Source of the DNA: Sipunculus nudus
Taxonomy: Eukaryota; Annelida; Sipuncula; Golfingiida; Sipunculidae
Reading direction: 5' to 3'
Assembly: GCA_026874595.1 (NCBI GenBank)
Contig: CM049311.1
Span: 21,382,676 to 21,446,675 of the forward strand
Length of the DNA: 64,000 nucleotides
A program made the position numbers and the translations under genes. Numbering within the stretch: position 1 is the first letter of the stretch; every line of letters starts with the position of its first letter. Under the pieces are notes generated by a model. That model did not search any database, was not told where the DNA came from, and worked only from the letters and a program-made list of their open reading frames with translations. Below are positions 37,601 to 47,084 of the stretch, one piece after another.

Positions 37601-40600
37601 GTGCTCTTGTTTCTTATGTGATGCTCAGGACCTAGACAGTATCTTAGTATGTGTAGATGTTGTAGGATGCTTGAGGAGTTGTATGAAGACCAGGGGGACA
37701 CTCTGGCTCTGCAGTACGGGGGCTCACAGCTCGTGCACCGTGTGAAGGACTACCGTCGACTTGCTCCGTTGACCTCCAGCTCCCGTGATATTATGCAGAC
37801 TCTCTCTAGATACTACAGCAATGCTTTCTCAGGTATTGTAGTCCTCTTAGCCACTCAGAACCCACTGGTTGTAGGTCGTTACCTCTTGTTAGATGCTGGA
37901 TGGGGATAAAGTGATTTGCCCATTCCATCCACCCCTCAAGACTTAAAAATTTATTATATGATATGATTTCTCGAAAATAAAAACGGTACTCAGAACCATT
38001 TAATTGAATGATTTTCTTGTGATTTCAGAAATTATTGAAATTTTCATCAGATTTCATGATTACTTTCTTTTTATTGATTTTGAAGGTGGTATGAATAAAT
38101 GTACAGAGGTAGTGCAGTTTTGCCTTCTTTTATTTGTTTTATTTATTAAAAGTGATTGATGAACCAAAAGGTTTATAGTTTTTACTCAGATAACTTACAT
38201 ATATTTTAAAATATTGTTTTATTATCATGCAAATTAAAATGTATATGTTATATTTAATGAAATTATTAATATTAATATTATTATTATTATTATTATTATT
38301 ATTTTCATATGTAAGTTTATATGTGTGTAAATTCAGATGCTGAGAAGCAGCAGTCTATAAACCTGTTCCTGGGAGTATTTGAACCAAGTGAGGGCAGCCC
38401 TAGTATCTGGGAGCTACCGACAGACTTCTACCTGCACAATCCTAGTCTACAGTGGACCCAGAGGAATCACAGGGTCAGGTCTGTATATAATAATACTTAC
38501 CTGATTTATGTATACACTCGTATGGCTAATGCCACCATCTAGTGAAACAAGCCTAAGCAATTTTCTTCAACAGTTACTTTTGTGATATTGTATTATTTCC
38601 TATGGTTTCTTTGAGAGTGTTACAGGGAAGAACAAGCCCCTGAAATTCCAGGATTCCTTGCAGTTGTGTACAATTTTCTGGAATTACTTCACACATGAGG
38701 TGATTTACTAAAATAATGTTAAATTTCATATGTTACTTATCATACATTACGACATAATTTATGAACATTGTCAAAACCCTAAGATTTGCTGCAATTTCTC
38801 AGGAGGTCTCACATGCCATGATTGACTTATATTTCGAATGAAATCCCAAGAAACTGCAGGAAATCATAGAAAAAAGAATATAATTTACATCCACAAAAAG
38901 TGATAAAACTAAATTAATATACTTTACAAGCCCAGTGTAGAATGATTTTGTCCTCCAATTGTGACAAATTAATTTATATTTAAACACAAGTTACACCTAA
39001 TTAGCTTTCAATTATTTTGTTTTGTGAAAAATTGTTACAACTTTGTAGAGACAGATAGAGAATTGTAAAATGATAAAATGTTAAATGTGCAGTAATCTAT
39101 GAAAATAATATTAATATATTTTCATATGGATGTGATCAATTTCTAAATTTTATTTATTTGCTTTACAGCTACAGCCAGTGGTGGACAAAGGAAGTTAGAG
39201 AGAGTCTCCCTCTCCCAGCTGAGGAAGGTATGACACAATTTTTCTAATTTTGTGTAAAAAAATAAATTTTTGCTTTATCATCCTTATCAGAAACAATGAT
39301 TCAATGATTCACTGATGGGTGACATATTTAATCCTGATTCTAATTTTGACCTTGACCTGTTTTCAAGGTCATCAGCTACTTATTCCATGTTATCGCCAAG
39401 TTGCACAGGATGATGGGAGACTTCCAGCCATCACTTGGATATTGCACACCTCTCGTTTTCTTATAGTTGATAATATTCTTTGATAGTAGACCATATGTTG
39501 TAAACATGTGGCCACACAGAAAATGTTTTTATGAAAAAACTCTGTTCATGACCAAACATGAGATTTTGTAACTTTTAAAAGGATAGGTGCATTGCCTGTT
39601 GGTTGCATTGTCAATTGAATGAGGATAAATTTATGATAAGAAAGTTATGTATTAATTAAGCCGTATTATCAAATTCAGGTGTTACATGCACAAGGGAAGG
39701 AATAATCCAGAAGTCATATTCTGTCTACATGGTTTCAGAGTGATTCTCTCAGGTTCTAATGAGATATCACATTGTACCTTTAAAGTGTCTGGGTGCAGAC
39801 TTTCAACACCATAGTCAATTGACCTATCCATGAAGTCTGTGACCTAATCGCATATTCATTCAATGAATAATTATAAGCATTGGACTATTGAGCAACCTAT
39901 TAGGTGACCGTTGTCATTGTAAACTTTCAATCATCTGACAAGCATAAAATTTGCATAATTTGGCAGAGCTCTGCCAAACAGAACACGTGTAGTCTGTACC
40001 AGTACCCTTGTTGGCATCGTTTCCAAGATATTTTTTATACAAAAGAGACAGTATAAAAAGTTTTAGGCCATAGGTTGAGGGAGCCATTCCTCTGACTATG
40101 GAGGGAATAATAATGTCTTACCTGGCATGTATTTCACATGAGACATATAATCCAAAATATGGCAAAACAGTTCACAATGACTGCTATATATTCATCAATG
40201 GAGGACAGCGACTCCATACATCATTGACTTTTGTGACATCATTATTGTCTTGTAAACAGCTCTCACAAACATGGGCATTGAAGACCTTCTGTGTAGGAGG
40301 GTTTTGGGGGCTCATTATAATAATAAGGTTAAAAGGGCAATGCATATGGGCTGTGGTGGATAGGTTAATTGCATTAATCACTAGGTTACACCCATCCCAC
40401 AACATGAGATGCTGTCAGTATCTGCCTGTTGGAGGGTCCACTACATACAAAGCTCTCATAAATCACATTCCAGCTTGAAATGAGTGGATCTTTTAAACAT
40501 ATTTTTAGAGTTCAAGGGTAGTCATGATGACCGTCAGCTTCTGGTGCCTCTGAGTGCTGAGGATGAGCTGGTAGACAGTTACAGAGAGTACTACCAGCCC

Positions 40601-43600
40601 CAGGAGCTTACCAGTATGGAACAGCTCTTCAGCTTCCACATGCCTAACTCCATCAGGTATCTAGAAAAGCATTCACAGAGCACAAATCTCCACTGACACC
40701 TGGTTTCACATCCAGTTCTGTCTATAAGTTTAATCATTGTGCCATGGCTGACAGCCTTTCCTTTTACAAAATTTAAACAAAATTCTTATAATGAGAACTG
40801 TTATATATATTGCATAAACAAACAAATATAAACAGTCATTGAGACCCTGTAGATGTATTTGGTATAAATAAAAAGAATAATGAACATACATTTAAATCTC
40901 TCTTTAGAAGAGAGACATTTGATTTTCAACACATATAAAATTACAATAGTAAAAAAAAAATCACATGACCATGAAAAAAATTAATAAAAGTATTTTTCTA
41001 CGCCATATTGGTCCATTTGTTAAATTCTATCACGTCATTGGAATTTTAAAAATTTATGTCCATATATATATAAGTAAATTAAGAAGCACTGATGACATTT
41101 GTGACCTTTAGAAGTAATTATTATTGATAGTATTTATTGGCTTGCTCTGGACAAAATCATTGTTTGTTTCCATACTTTACTGAACACAAGACATTTGGTT
41201 TATCAGCTGTGGATATTAATTTCTTCTTTTTTTTAAATCACAGAGATTACATGCCAAAGTTCTCATCAAACTACAGTCCATTTGATGTGCGTGCTCGACC
41301 GGGAAGGAGGAAGGAAGAGTCCAGGTCAGTGACATCAAGTTTACCATCTTGTAAATAACCTCAAACCATGCAAAATAATCTCAAAACATATAATCTCAAA
41401 CTGTGTGAAATATCCTTGAACCATGTGAAATAATATCATACCATGTGGGTAATTTAAACCCTTCCGTATCTTTTTATTTGGGTGTCTTCTAGTAGGTCTT
41501 AAGCATCTTAAGTTCAATCATACATTGACACATAAAATTCTCCTACTTTTCACATATCTTAAATGCTTGGTACATCATATGGAAGGTTGTTGAAAATTAA
41601 CCTTGTTTGAAAATGATGTGTCAGTCCCAGGACAAGACTAGGGTTACATATTTTTCATCTGCAACAGCCATCTGCTTATGTCAAAATTGTGGATGATGAA
41701 ATAATAAAGTGAAATGATATGTAACACTGATTGCTATTGGTTTAACCAAATGAATGACAGGTGAGGGTTTATTAAAAAAAAGAGGATAGATCAAATGTGA
41801 ATACACAACTCACTGATTTTGCAATTATAATGGACTGATAGGGCCTACTTTAAGAGTGACCCCAGTCATACAGAAAACTGCACTGCAGTGTCCATCCATT
41901 CTGTTGCAACAATATTGCAGTGCACAGCTTGATATTAGGTTCTAAGTGAGGAAATACCACACAAGATTACATATGAATGTACAAAGCAAAGTGTACATGC
42001 CATATCCATGGTAACAGCCATATTTTCCATTCATATGACACGACTATTATTCACATAACTTCATGTTTGTTTGTGGTCAAAAATTAAAAAAAATATGCTT
42101 GGGGATTCACCTTTATGCTAAGTTATAACAATCTTGTTGGAAAGAACACAAAGCTATCTAACAGTTGGTCTTATTTATTTAAAATTATAGTTTTTCCTTT
42201 AAAAAAGACAAAAATATTTGTTCCTTATCAAGATTTTTAGTGCTGTTTTCAAAAGACCAGGTCATACTACTCTGACATCTTAATAAACTCTCTCCTGTCA
42301 AATTCTGGGCGAAATGCTGTTAAGAGTTGATGTTAATGTAAAGTAATGTAATAGCTTTAGTCTCCACCATCATCAAAATTTACAGTTAACTCTGTCAGGT
42401 GACATATTATTTGATTGTTGTTTATAACAGCCATGGAGAAACGTTTGAGGCCAACCCCAACATATCTGGAAAGGAATCCACGTCATCGATATTGTCTACA
42501 GGATCAGAGAGTAGTACCAGCAGTAGTGAAGGATCTGACCTTGATGGTGACATTGACATACTGCTGGAGGAGAATGAACTGCCGAGAGAAGATTCCACTC
42601 TCAGCATGGTATCCCTTAAAGTAAGTCAGTAACGGCGAAAACTGAGAATGTCTCATACACTCAGACTGAGAATGTCTTGTCTCATGAAATCAATTATTGG
42701 TTTTAAAAAAACATCAGTGTTTAGGCAAAAAAAAAAATAAAAGGTATGGTTCTCAGGCAGCACTGGTGTCAATTTTAACCCCCCCCCCCCCCCCCCCCGC
42801 ATTACAAATTCAAATTTTTATTTTCATATTTCAAGATGATAATAATCATAATATAATACAATATTGATAAGATTTCCTTTTTTATGTAGTGCTTTTACCT
42901 GTTTAGCAAAATAGTTCTGTTATTATCATGCTTTTACCTGATCATATGACACTTTTATCGAAACATACAAAATAAGGTAAAAAATAAAATATTGTCTGCC
43001 TGCACTGATTTCTGAAAAAAAGTGCCTGAGAACCATACCTTTTTTAGCTCAGCCAACTATAAGTCATCTGAGCTATAGTTGTGGTCCATTGTCCGTCGTC
43101 TGTCCTCTGTCCGTCCGTCTGTCCGCCCGTAGATCTAGCATGTTCTGAAACCGTAAGACCTAGAAATCCAAAATTCAGCATAATGTTAGACGTCCCCAAG
43201 ATCTCCTACCAAGCAGAAAACTGGGTCTTTATGACTTCGTTCCTTTGAGAAATTAAGGAAAAACCTTAATTTTTTATTAACTTCACACTTCAGGACTGCC
43301 TAATATCAAAACAACTCATCTGTTTTTCCTCATATTTATCATAAATATTCCTCTATATAGTTCTTATGTACATGCCAGAAATTAAGTCTGTAATATATAA
43401 TTTCAAAAAGTTATTGGCCCAAACATATTGCACTTTGTAAAAAATCATGAAGGAAAAATCTTTGGTTACTTTACACAAAAAGCTGTTAGAGCTAGGGACT
43501 TTTTTTCAGTAATATAACTTTAATCAATCAAAATTTAATGATATACCCAAGTAAGATCAAAATCTTTTAAATGTTTTAAAATATTAGCAAAAATATATAT

Positions 43601-46600
43601 TGGTACCTTAAATTTTGCCCAAATTTAGCTGTATTTCTTTAAATGTAAAGCTGTTTTTGACCCAAGGGCACAACTTTTCTTGAAATATTAATTCAATAAG
43701 TAATCCAAGAGATGCCACATTGTTCTGATGTAGCATTTTTAAGAAATTATTTCCTTTTAAATAATTAAACAAAATATAATTTAACCCATCAGTAGGCATA
43801 ATTTGATAATATATGAAACAAATCATGCATAAATAAAGGTGCAATTTAACATTGTGAATTCTGGAGTGTTATTTTCATATGTTTATTGCTTTGCAAATTT
43901 AAAAAATATATTTTGTGAAAAAAAAGGAATATATCTGTGTGCATAATGTGATGTTACCTGACTAAAATAAGTATAAATGTTGATGCAGTTCAGATTTGTG
44001 AATCAATTTAAATATTCAGATATATATGATATTCTGTAAATATATAGTAAAATTTATAAACATAAAAAATGACTTAACAAAAGAAAAAATAGGATCTAAT
44101 GCAAATATTTGTTCATTATTTTCCTGTCTCAGGAAAATGGAAATTAAAGTAATTTGCTTTGTTTTTCATCTCTCTGCCTGTTTTTAAATATTTAAAAATA
44201 ATTTCATTTAAATTAAATTTTATCCTGTATGTATATGCAGAGGTGCTGTAACTTCCACCAGTCCCTGTAAGCACCATTGAATTTAATTCCATATTCTGTA
44301 TTTATATCCAAAGGTGTTGTAACGCCGCCCCCCCCCCCCCCCCCCCCCCCAGTCATTGAGCCCTAGTTCCTGAGCACTGAGGATAGTATTTTTAATGCAA
44401 CTTCAAAAAATCTATGGTGACGCAGTTTAAACTGTCACAATCAGCTGAGCGCTGTGACCCATGGGTCCCTTGTTTAGCCTTATATTGATGTAGATTCTCC
44501 AAGAAGGTGTCAAAAATGAGGTACTTTGACATTCAGGTTTCATTGTATTACCATATACCTGTCCTAGACAGGATATATCATTGTGTACTCTCTGTGATAT
44601 TGTATGTTAGTCTGACTGCAAACTTTAAGTGTTGCTGCAATATCTTGCAAGGGCTTATCATGAAACTTACTATAAATCCTTACCAATTGACTATGCGTCC
44701 GAGTTTGATTCCTGGCAACATCCACCCATATTTAATGAGGTCACCAGGCCTCTATGATAGGTTGTCATGATAACTTACAAAAAATCTTATGGATTTTCAT
44801 GACAGTTAAATATTTGATAGTAGAATTTTTCACCTGTATTAAATCCACAAGCAACACAGTTTTGGTGAGGTCAAAGGTCATGAAAATTCAACAGGCATGT
44901 TATGCACTTTTAGAGGTTCATCTTTACTGTATATATTTCATTATTTACATTATCACCTGCAAATGTATTTCCTATACAGTATTACAGTATCTTGATAGGT
45001 TAATAGAGTTCAGTGCTTTATCAAGCATTAACCTCTGTATAATTGATCCTCACAGGACCTGTTTCCAACCATGAGAGACACATATGGTGTAGAGATTTTG
45101 GAACCAGCCAAACAGGATATTTCTGTGTACAAGAGGTGGGTACCAGTACACAACTTTCAATCAGTTATTTCTTAAGGATGCAAATTTGGAGTCTAGTGGC
45201 TGTTGTAGTGCTATCACTTTTGTTTGCTTATTAAAATGCAGTCTCCTTTTTAAAGCCCTAATATAGAGTTCAGTGTATTCAGGCTATTGGTTAAACAACT
45301 AAAGAAATACTTGTAGGTCTGTCAGTACATGTTTGGTTGTTAAAGTGACATAATCAACAGCAATATTATGCCTATTCTTTCACACTGTCAGTTAAGTTTT
45401 GCTTTATTCTTAAGTTTCCCAGCAAAACCATCCCAGCACATGGTCTCATTACCTCCCATACAGCTGTTTAACCTTGTCATGGTTCTGCAATGTCAGTCAA
45501 CACAGTTCACCTGTCTGTTTACCATAACAAGGCCGCCTGATCAGAGGTCCAATTATGTGCATGCGCGACAGATTCCAAACAAAGACTACTCCAGACTAGT
45601 CTGCTGGATGGATATTACGGTCAATGGGCCGAATATGAATTCATAGTAGAATCTGTCCCAACAGATCTGTACAATAGGTCCCGGGGCTGAAATGACAGGT
45701 ATCCTGTCCATGAGAAACCCACAAGCAAGATGTTTCAGCCGGGGGAACATGTATTAAATTTTTGGCCAAGTTATTCAGGGCTTCTCCTGATTGACAAGTG
45801 TTGTGGCCATGCACAGAGTTCCATGCGCTGTCTTTATGTTGATGCCTGTGATTGTGCCTGGTCCACCTTGTGTACAGGAGTAAGCCAATGGTTTCAGGGC
45901 AATATTTTGACAGGAACAAATTTATTTAAAAGAGATGACGGTATATATTTTTCATGTCAAATCAACATGCTTGATGGGGGAATAAGCCTCTTTTAATATG
46001 TATTAGATTCAGCAGATTCTATAGTAATAAACTCTCTATACATAAATCAGAATGACCATATAAATTATGGATTGGTATAATTTGGCTCCTTGAAATAAGT
46101 ATGAGCGTGATTTTAAAGGCTATATATATTATGTGTTTATTTATAGGTATGTGCAGATTGGACAGAACTCTCAAAGACAGCCATTATCTCCAGGTGCAAG
46201 TCCAAATAAAACTGCTGTGGACATGGAACTGTAAGTCTGCAGAATAACTGCATGTCAGTCATTGGTAGAATCCAACTATAATTGTTTGGTTTCAAATGTA
46301 TGATACACCTATTTGTTCAAATAAAGAATTGTTGCATGTTAATATTTGTTAACCATATCTAATCTTATATCAAGTGTGTGGAATGATGTATTATTGCAAA
46401 TTAATATGCAGGGATCACAGTTCTTTGCAACAATGTGTTCACAAAGTCAGTGATATTCAAGCTGAATACCAATAGATAGGGTAGTTGTGTTTTCAGATTA
46501 GGGGGGGGGGGGAATTGATGGCCAGTCACTGGGTAGGTGAAATCCATAGCAGTGTGATGTCACCGGGGGGGTTAAAATTGATGTGTGCGCTGCCTGAGAA

Positions 46601-47084
46601 CCAAACCTTCATTCTTTTGGTCTAGCATCAAGATTTTACACTGTTAAAAAGTTGTGAAAGAAGTCATGAAAGCGGAAATGTAAAGTATAACCACCTGAAG
46701 CGAGAAACAAAAATAGACATTTGATTATCTGATAGTTTGAAGAAATCTTTCACCCTTTTTCATTTGTTACATAATTTGAAAAAATGTGCTATAAGTTCAT
46801 ATAATGCTTAATACATCAGATAACACAATCACTTTGGTTAAACTATTTTTTACAGCTGACTGACAGTGATTCACTACAAAAAATTTACACTTTCTCTTTT
46901 TTTCTTTGACAGTTTCCAAACCAGTGTATTTCCTTTGGATAGCAGCCACCAGGTAGAGCCACCTACAGTGAGCCAGGGTGCCAGAGAGATTTATGAGACA
47001 TATGTCCACCGAGGGCAACATGGAGCCAGCGTACCATCTAATCGTAGTCTAAGGATGTACCAAAATTATATTCAGAGCAGATGA
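22572..47084 (+). CDS. FIG4: FIG4, polyphosphoinositide phosphatase (SAC domain)
   Basis: Removes the 5-phosphate of PI(3,5)P2 on endolysosomal membranes in the PIKfyve-VAC14-FIG4 complex. Twenty-three coding exons, all GT-AG: 22572-22628, 23605-23703, 26356-26479, 26918-27074, 27613-27663, 28198-28448, 29116-29250, 30016-30117, 30676-30838, 31687-31784, 32665-32810, 33982-34098, 35483-35618, 36133-36191, 37666-37832, 38337-38478, 39169-39227, 40509-40656, 41244-41324, 42431-42620, 45056-45135, 46147-46230, 46913-47084. The conceptual protein is about 938 residues (human about 907). SAC landmarks run from [19 protein letters not shown] (N-terminal) through [19 protein letters not shown] and YWSQD to the catalytic CVDCLDRT (Cys523, Arg529) and the FIG4-type C-terminus ending [10 protein letters not shown]. 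Exon 8 carries one base too many, which breaks the frame as sequenced. Confidence 0.96.
23605..23703 (+). CDS. FIG4: FIG4 coding exon 2
   Basis: Residues 20-52: [20 protein letters not shown] then [13 protein letters not shown]. One of the best conserved FIG4 blocks. Acceptor ACCAG, donor GGG|GTAAGC, 33 codons. Confidence 0.96.
23948..25837 (+). repeat. Family A interspersed repeat, copy 1
   Basis: Starts AGCTCGGCTGACTATAAGTC with a (CCGTC)n run and ends 'gtgacccataggtcccttgttt'. Extended similarity to 43046-44475 includes 'ctcctaccaagc.gaaaactgggtcttt' and 'gaacccatcagtatgc'. About 460 bp longer than copy 2, with extra sequence near 25380-25790. Confidence 0.85.
24819..24840 (+). repeat. 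Poly(C) run, 22 nt, within family A
   Basis: Twenty-two C. Copy 2 also has a C run, but at another position (44328-44350). Confidence 0.9.
26356..26479 (+). CDS. FIG4: FIG4 coding exon 3
   Basis: Residues 53-93: [35 protein letters not shown]. Acceptor ATTATAG, donor GG|GTGAGT, ends in phase 1. Confidence 0.95.
26918..27074 (+). CDS. FIG4: FIG4 coding exon 4
   Basis: Residues 94-145: [20 protein letters not shown] then IYKIED and [16 protein letters not shown], core N-terminal SAC fold. Acceptor CACACAG, donor AA|GTGAGT. Confidence 0.96.
27613..27663 (+). CDS. FIG4: FIG4 coding exon 5
   Basis: Residues 146-162: [16 protein letters not shown], matching the family's [18 protein letters not shown]. 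51 nt, acceptor ATTCAG, donor CAG|GTTTGT. Confidence 0.95.
27669..27724. repeat. Short tandem repeat, 3 x about 19 bp
   Basis: Three copies of 'actattctgaaccatgtac' starting six bases after the exon 5 donor. Confidence 0.9.
28198..28448 (+). CDS. FIG4: FIG4 coding exon 6 (with lineage-specific linker)
   Basis: Residues 163-246. Starts [15 protein letters not shown], then about 65 residues rich in K, E and S ([22 protein letters not shown]) where vertebrate FIG4 has an unrelated loop. The frame is held and the donor AAAAG|GTAACT is good. Confidence 0.9.
28485..28690 (+). repeat. SINE-like repeat fragment
   Basis: Starts with 'tgaggttaaggcattggacttggga', tRNA-like in spacing, and continues with 'ctgtccgtctgtcacgtttttgtttccgtgcaataact', a (GTCC)-containing head seen in other repeats here. 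In FIG4 intron 6. Confidence 0.4.
28741..28840. repeat. Tandem duplication, about 2 x 60 bp
   Basis: Two copies of 'tatgacat.tggagacatctt.agggg' with 'aaaactaaaaca' between and after, in FIG4 intron 6. Confidence 0.7.
29116..29250 (+). CDS. FIG4: FIG4 coding exon 7
   Basis: Residues 247-291: [20 protein letters not shown] then [19 protein letters not shown], matching YVWN..LL and DWLLYI.HGF of the family. Donor CATA|GTATCC is weak but phase and homology agree. Confidence 0.9.
30016..30117 (+). CDS. FIG4: FIG4 coding exon 8, with +1 frameshift
   Basis: Residues 292-325. First frame: [20 protein letters not shown] then AGT; after one extra C the next frame gives [10 protein letters not shown]. 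Both halves match the continuous family block YGRPVY..LIARRS..FAGTRFLKRG. Acceptor ATCAAG (poor tract), donor AAG|GTTAGT. Neighbouring exon phases require 101 nt; 102 are present, and the surplus is one C in the run CCCC at 30085-30088. Either an assembly error or a disabling allele. Confidence 0.88.
30284..30440. repeat. Direct repeat pair in FIG4 intron 8
   Basis: 'tattttgcatcatattgaaatcttgta' occurs at about 30286 and again at about 30413, so the two copies are about 127 bp apart. Confidence 0.8.
30676..30838 (+). CDS. FIG4: FIG4 coding exon 9
   Basis: Residues 326-379: [55 protein letters not shown] and RGSIP.YWSQD are SAC signature segments. Acceptor CCTCAG, donor ACAG|GTATAG. Confidence 0.97.
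31687..31784 (+). CDS. FIG4: FIG4 coding exon 10
   Basis: Residues 380-412: [20 protein letters not shown] then [13 protein letters not shown]. Acceptor TTTGTAG, donor AAA|GTAAGT. Confidence 0.96.
32098..32312. repeat. Minisatellite, about 6 units of 34 bp
   Basis: Units of 'gacccatgacagaaatatgcaaattttta', diverging toward the left end. Three of the best units contain ATGCAAAT, the POU/Oct octamer. In FIG4 intron 10. Confidence 0.85.
32665..32810 (+). CDS. FIG4: FIG4 coding exon 11
   Basis: Residues 413-460: [49 protein letters not shown] is strongly conserved. Acceptor AATGTAG, donor CAG|GTGAGA. Confidence 0.96.
33118..33430 (+). repeat. tRNA-derived SINE
   Basis: Head GCTTCTGTGGCTCAGGGGTA has an A-box pattern; a B-box-like 'agtttgaaactc' follows at 33168-33179. 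The body is about 230 bp with no coding sense. The head starts with the same bases as the tRNA-like unit at 16536-16611. In FIG4 intron 11. Confidence 0.6.
33982..34098 (+). CDS. FIG4: FIG4 coding exon 12
   Basis: Residues 461-499: [20 protein letters not shown] then [19 protein letters not shown]. Aligns with NVL.RL..IAE..VKKTGFF. Acceptor GTTGTAG, donor AAG|GTACAG. Confidence 0.94.
35483..35618 (+). CDS. FIG4: FIG4 coding exon 13 (catalytic CX5R)
   Basis: Residues 500-545: [18 protein letters not shown], then VGKCALAFQ. The catalytic cysteine codon is at 35550-35552 and the P-loop arginine at 35568-35570, an intact SAC phosphatase C-X5-R-T motif. Acceptor GTACAG, donor CAG|GTTTGC. Confidence 0.98.
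35717..35736 (+). repeat. Poly(G) run, 20 nt
   Basis: Twenty G about 100 bp after the catalytic exon's donor. Confidence 0.9.
36133..36191 (+). CDS. FIG4: FIG4 coding exon 14
   Basis: Residues 546-564: [19 protein letters not shown], aligning with LYSLGLI..P.L.FDTDAVR. 59 nt, acceptor TTTGCAG, donor CAG|GTAGTG. Confidence 0.95.
36756..37084 (+). repeat. Family B repeat, truncated copy
   Basis: Diverged units with 'ttttcacaagactcaccataac', 'caatagattatctcacctgag' and 'gtggtgctcttgtta' at the end. The next, fuller copy follows immediately. Confidence 0.6.
37085..37612 (+). repeat. Family B interspersed repeat, copy 2
   Basis: Starts 'acccatcatatgacgggagtattatg', then CCGTCCGTCTGTCTG, then about four units of roughly 110 bp. 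Ends 'gatgggcgtattatgcacgtttgctgtgctcttgttt'. Inverted relative to 1272-1803. Ends just before FIG4 exon 15. Confidence 0.75.
37666..37832 (+). CDS. FIG4: FIG4 coding exon 15
   Basis: Residues 565-620: [20 protein letters not shown] then [14 protein letters not shown] and [14 protein letters not shown], near-identical to the family. Acceptor TTGTAG, donor CAG|GTATTG. Confidence 0.97.
38337..38478 (+). CDS. FIG4: FIG4 coding exon 16
   Basis: Residues 621-667: [32 protein letters not shown]. Acceptor AATTCAG, right after an ATT microsatellite; donor CAG|GTCTGT. Confidence 0.96.
39169..39227 (+). CDS. FIG4: FIG4 coding exon 17
   Basis: Residues 668-687: [20 protein letters not shown], matching the SYTYWW...LPLP segment. 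Acceptor TTTACAG, donor GAAG|GTATGA. Confidence 0.94.
39800..40400 (-). repeat. Family F interspersed repeat, copy 2
   Basis: Reverse-complement homologue of 5140-5740. Shared landmarks on plus here: 'gacctatccatgaa', 'attcattcaatgaataat', 'gcagagctctgcc', 'tcttgtaaacagctctcacaa' and 'tcattataataataagg'. Ends about 110 bp before FIG4 exon 18. Confidence 0.75.
40509..40656 (+). CDS. FIG4: FIG4 coding exon 18
   Basis: Residues 688-736: [49 protein letters not shown] corresponds to the FFRPYELSS region of vertebrates. Acceptor TTTTAG, donor CAG|GTATCT. Confidence 0.93.
41244..41324 (+). CDS. FIG4: FIG4 coding exon 19
   Basis: Residues 737-763: [32 protein letters not shown]...SPF.VR matches the family. 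Acceptor TCACAG, donor CAG|GTCAGT. Confidence 0.94.
42431..42620 (+). CDS. FIG4: FIG4 coding exon 20 (Ser/Glu-rich linker)
   Basis: Residues 764-827: serine- and acid-rich ([20 protein letters not shown]), the poorly conserved disordered linker found at this place in FIG4. Donor AAA|GTAAGT, phase 0. Confidence 0.88.
42741..43041. mobile_element. MITE (family G), TIR AAGGTATGGTTCTCAGGCA
   Basis: About 300 bp with perfect 19-bp inverted ends (42741-42759, 43023-43041) and a 20-nt poly(C) run inside. Non-coding. An inverted relative lies at 52917-53159 and a fragment at 46496-46605. It abuts the family A repeat starting at 43046. In FIG4 intron 20. Confidence 0.85.
42779..42798 (+). repeat. Poly(C) run, 20 nt, within MITE
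   Basis: Twenty C inside the family G element. Confidence 0.9.
43046..44475 (+). repeat. Family A interspersed repeat, copy 2
   Basis: Starts AGCTCAGCCAACTATAAGTC, followed by (CCGTC)-rich sequence, and ends 'gtgacccatgggtcccttgttt'. Homologous end to end with 23948-25837 in the same orientation. Only short ORFs. Carries a 23-nt poly(C) run near its 3' end. In FIG4 intron 20. Confidence 0.85.
44328..44350 (+). repeat. Poly(C) run, 23 nt, within family A
   Basis: Twenty-three C near the 3' end of the family A copy. Confidence 0.9.
44600..44918 (+). repeat. Family B repeat, truncated copy
   Basis: Contains 'gaaacttactataaatcc', 'cgagtttgattcctggcaac', 'catatttaatgaggtcac' and 'aacaggcatgttatgcac', the family B unit pattern, without the head. 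Confidence 0.55.
45056..45135 (+). CDS. FIG4: FIG4 coding exon 21
   Basis: Residues 828-853: [20 protein letters not shown] then DISVYK. Aligns with PMKELYGI and the DFSIYSRF segment. Acceptor CTCACAG, donor AAGAG|GTGGGT. Confidence 0.93.
46147..46230 (+). CDS. FIG4: FIG4 coding exon 22
   Basis: Residues 854-881: [29 protein letters not shown], equivalent to RFVQLGQ in vertebrates. Acceptor TTTATAG, donor CT|GTAAGT. Confidence 0.92.
46496..46605. repeat. Family G MITE fragment with poly(G)
   Basis: A 12-nt G run (46501-46512), then 'gttaaaattgatgtgtgcgctgcctgagaaccaaacctt', the right end of family G. The left end is missing. Confidence 0.6.
46913..47084 (+). CDS. FIG4: FIG4 coding exon 23 (C-terminus)
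   Basis: Residues 882-938: [33 protein letters not shown] and the terminal [12 protein letters not shown], then TGA at 47082-47084. Vertebrate FIG4 likewise ends in a MY..YI..R motif. Acceptor TTTGACAG behind a long T tract. Confidence 0.95.

Noticed and set aside
40098-40478. Plus-strand 126-codon ORF in FIG4 intron 17
   Set aside because: Lies in family F repeat sequence; its homologue at 5140-5740 does not preserve the frame.
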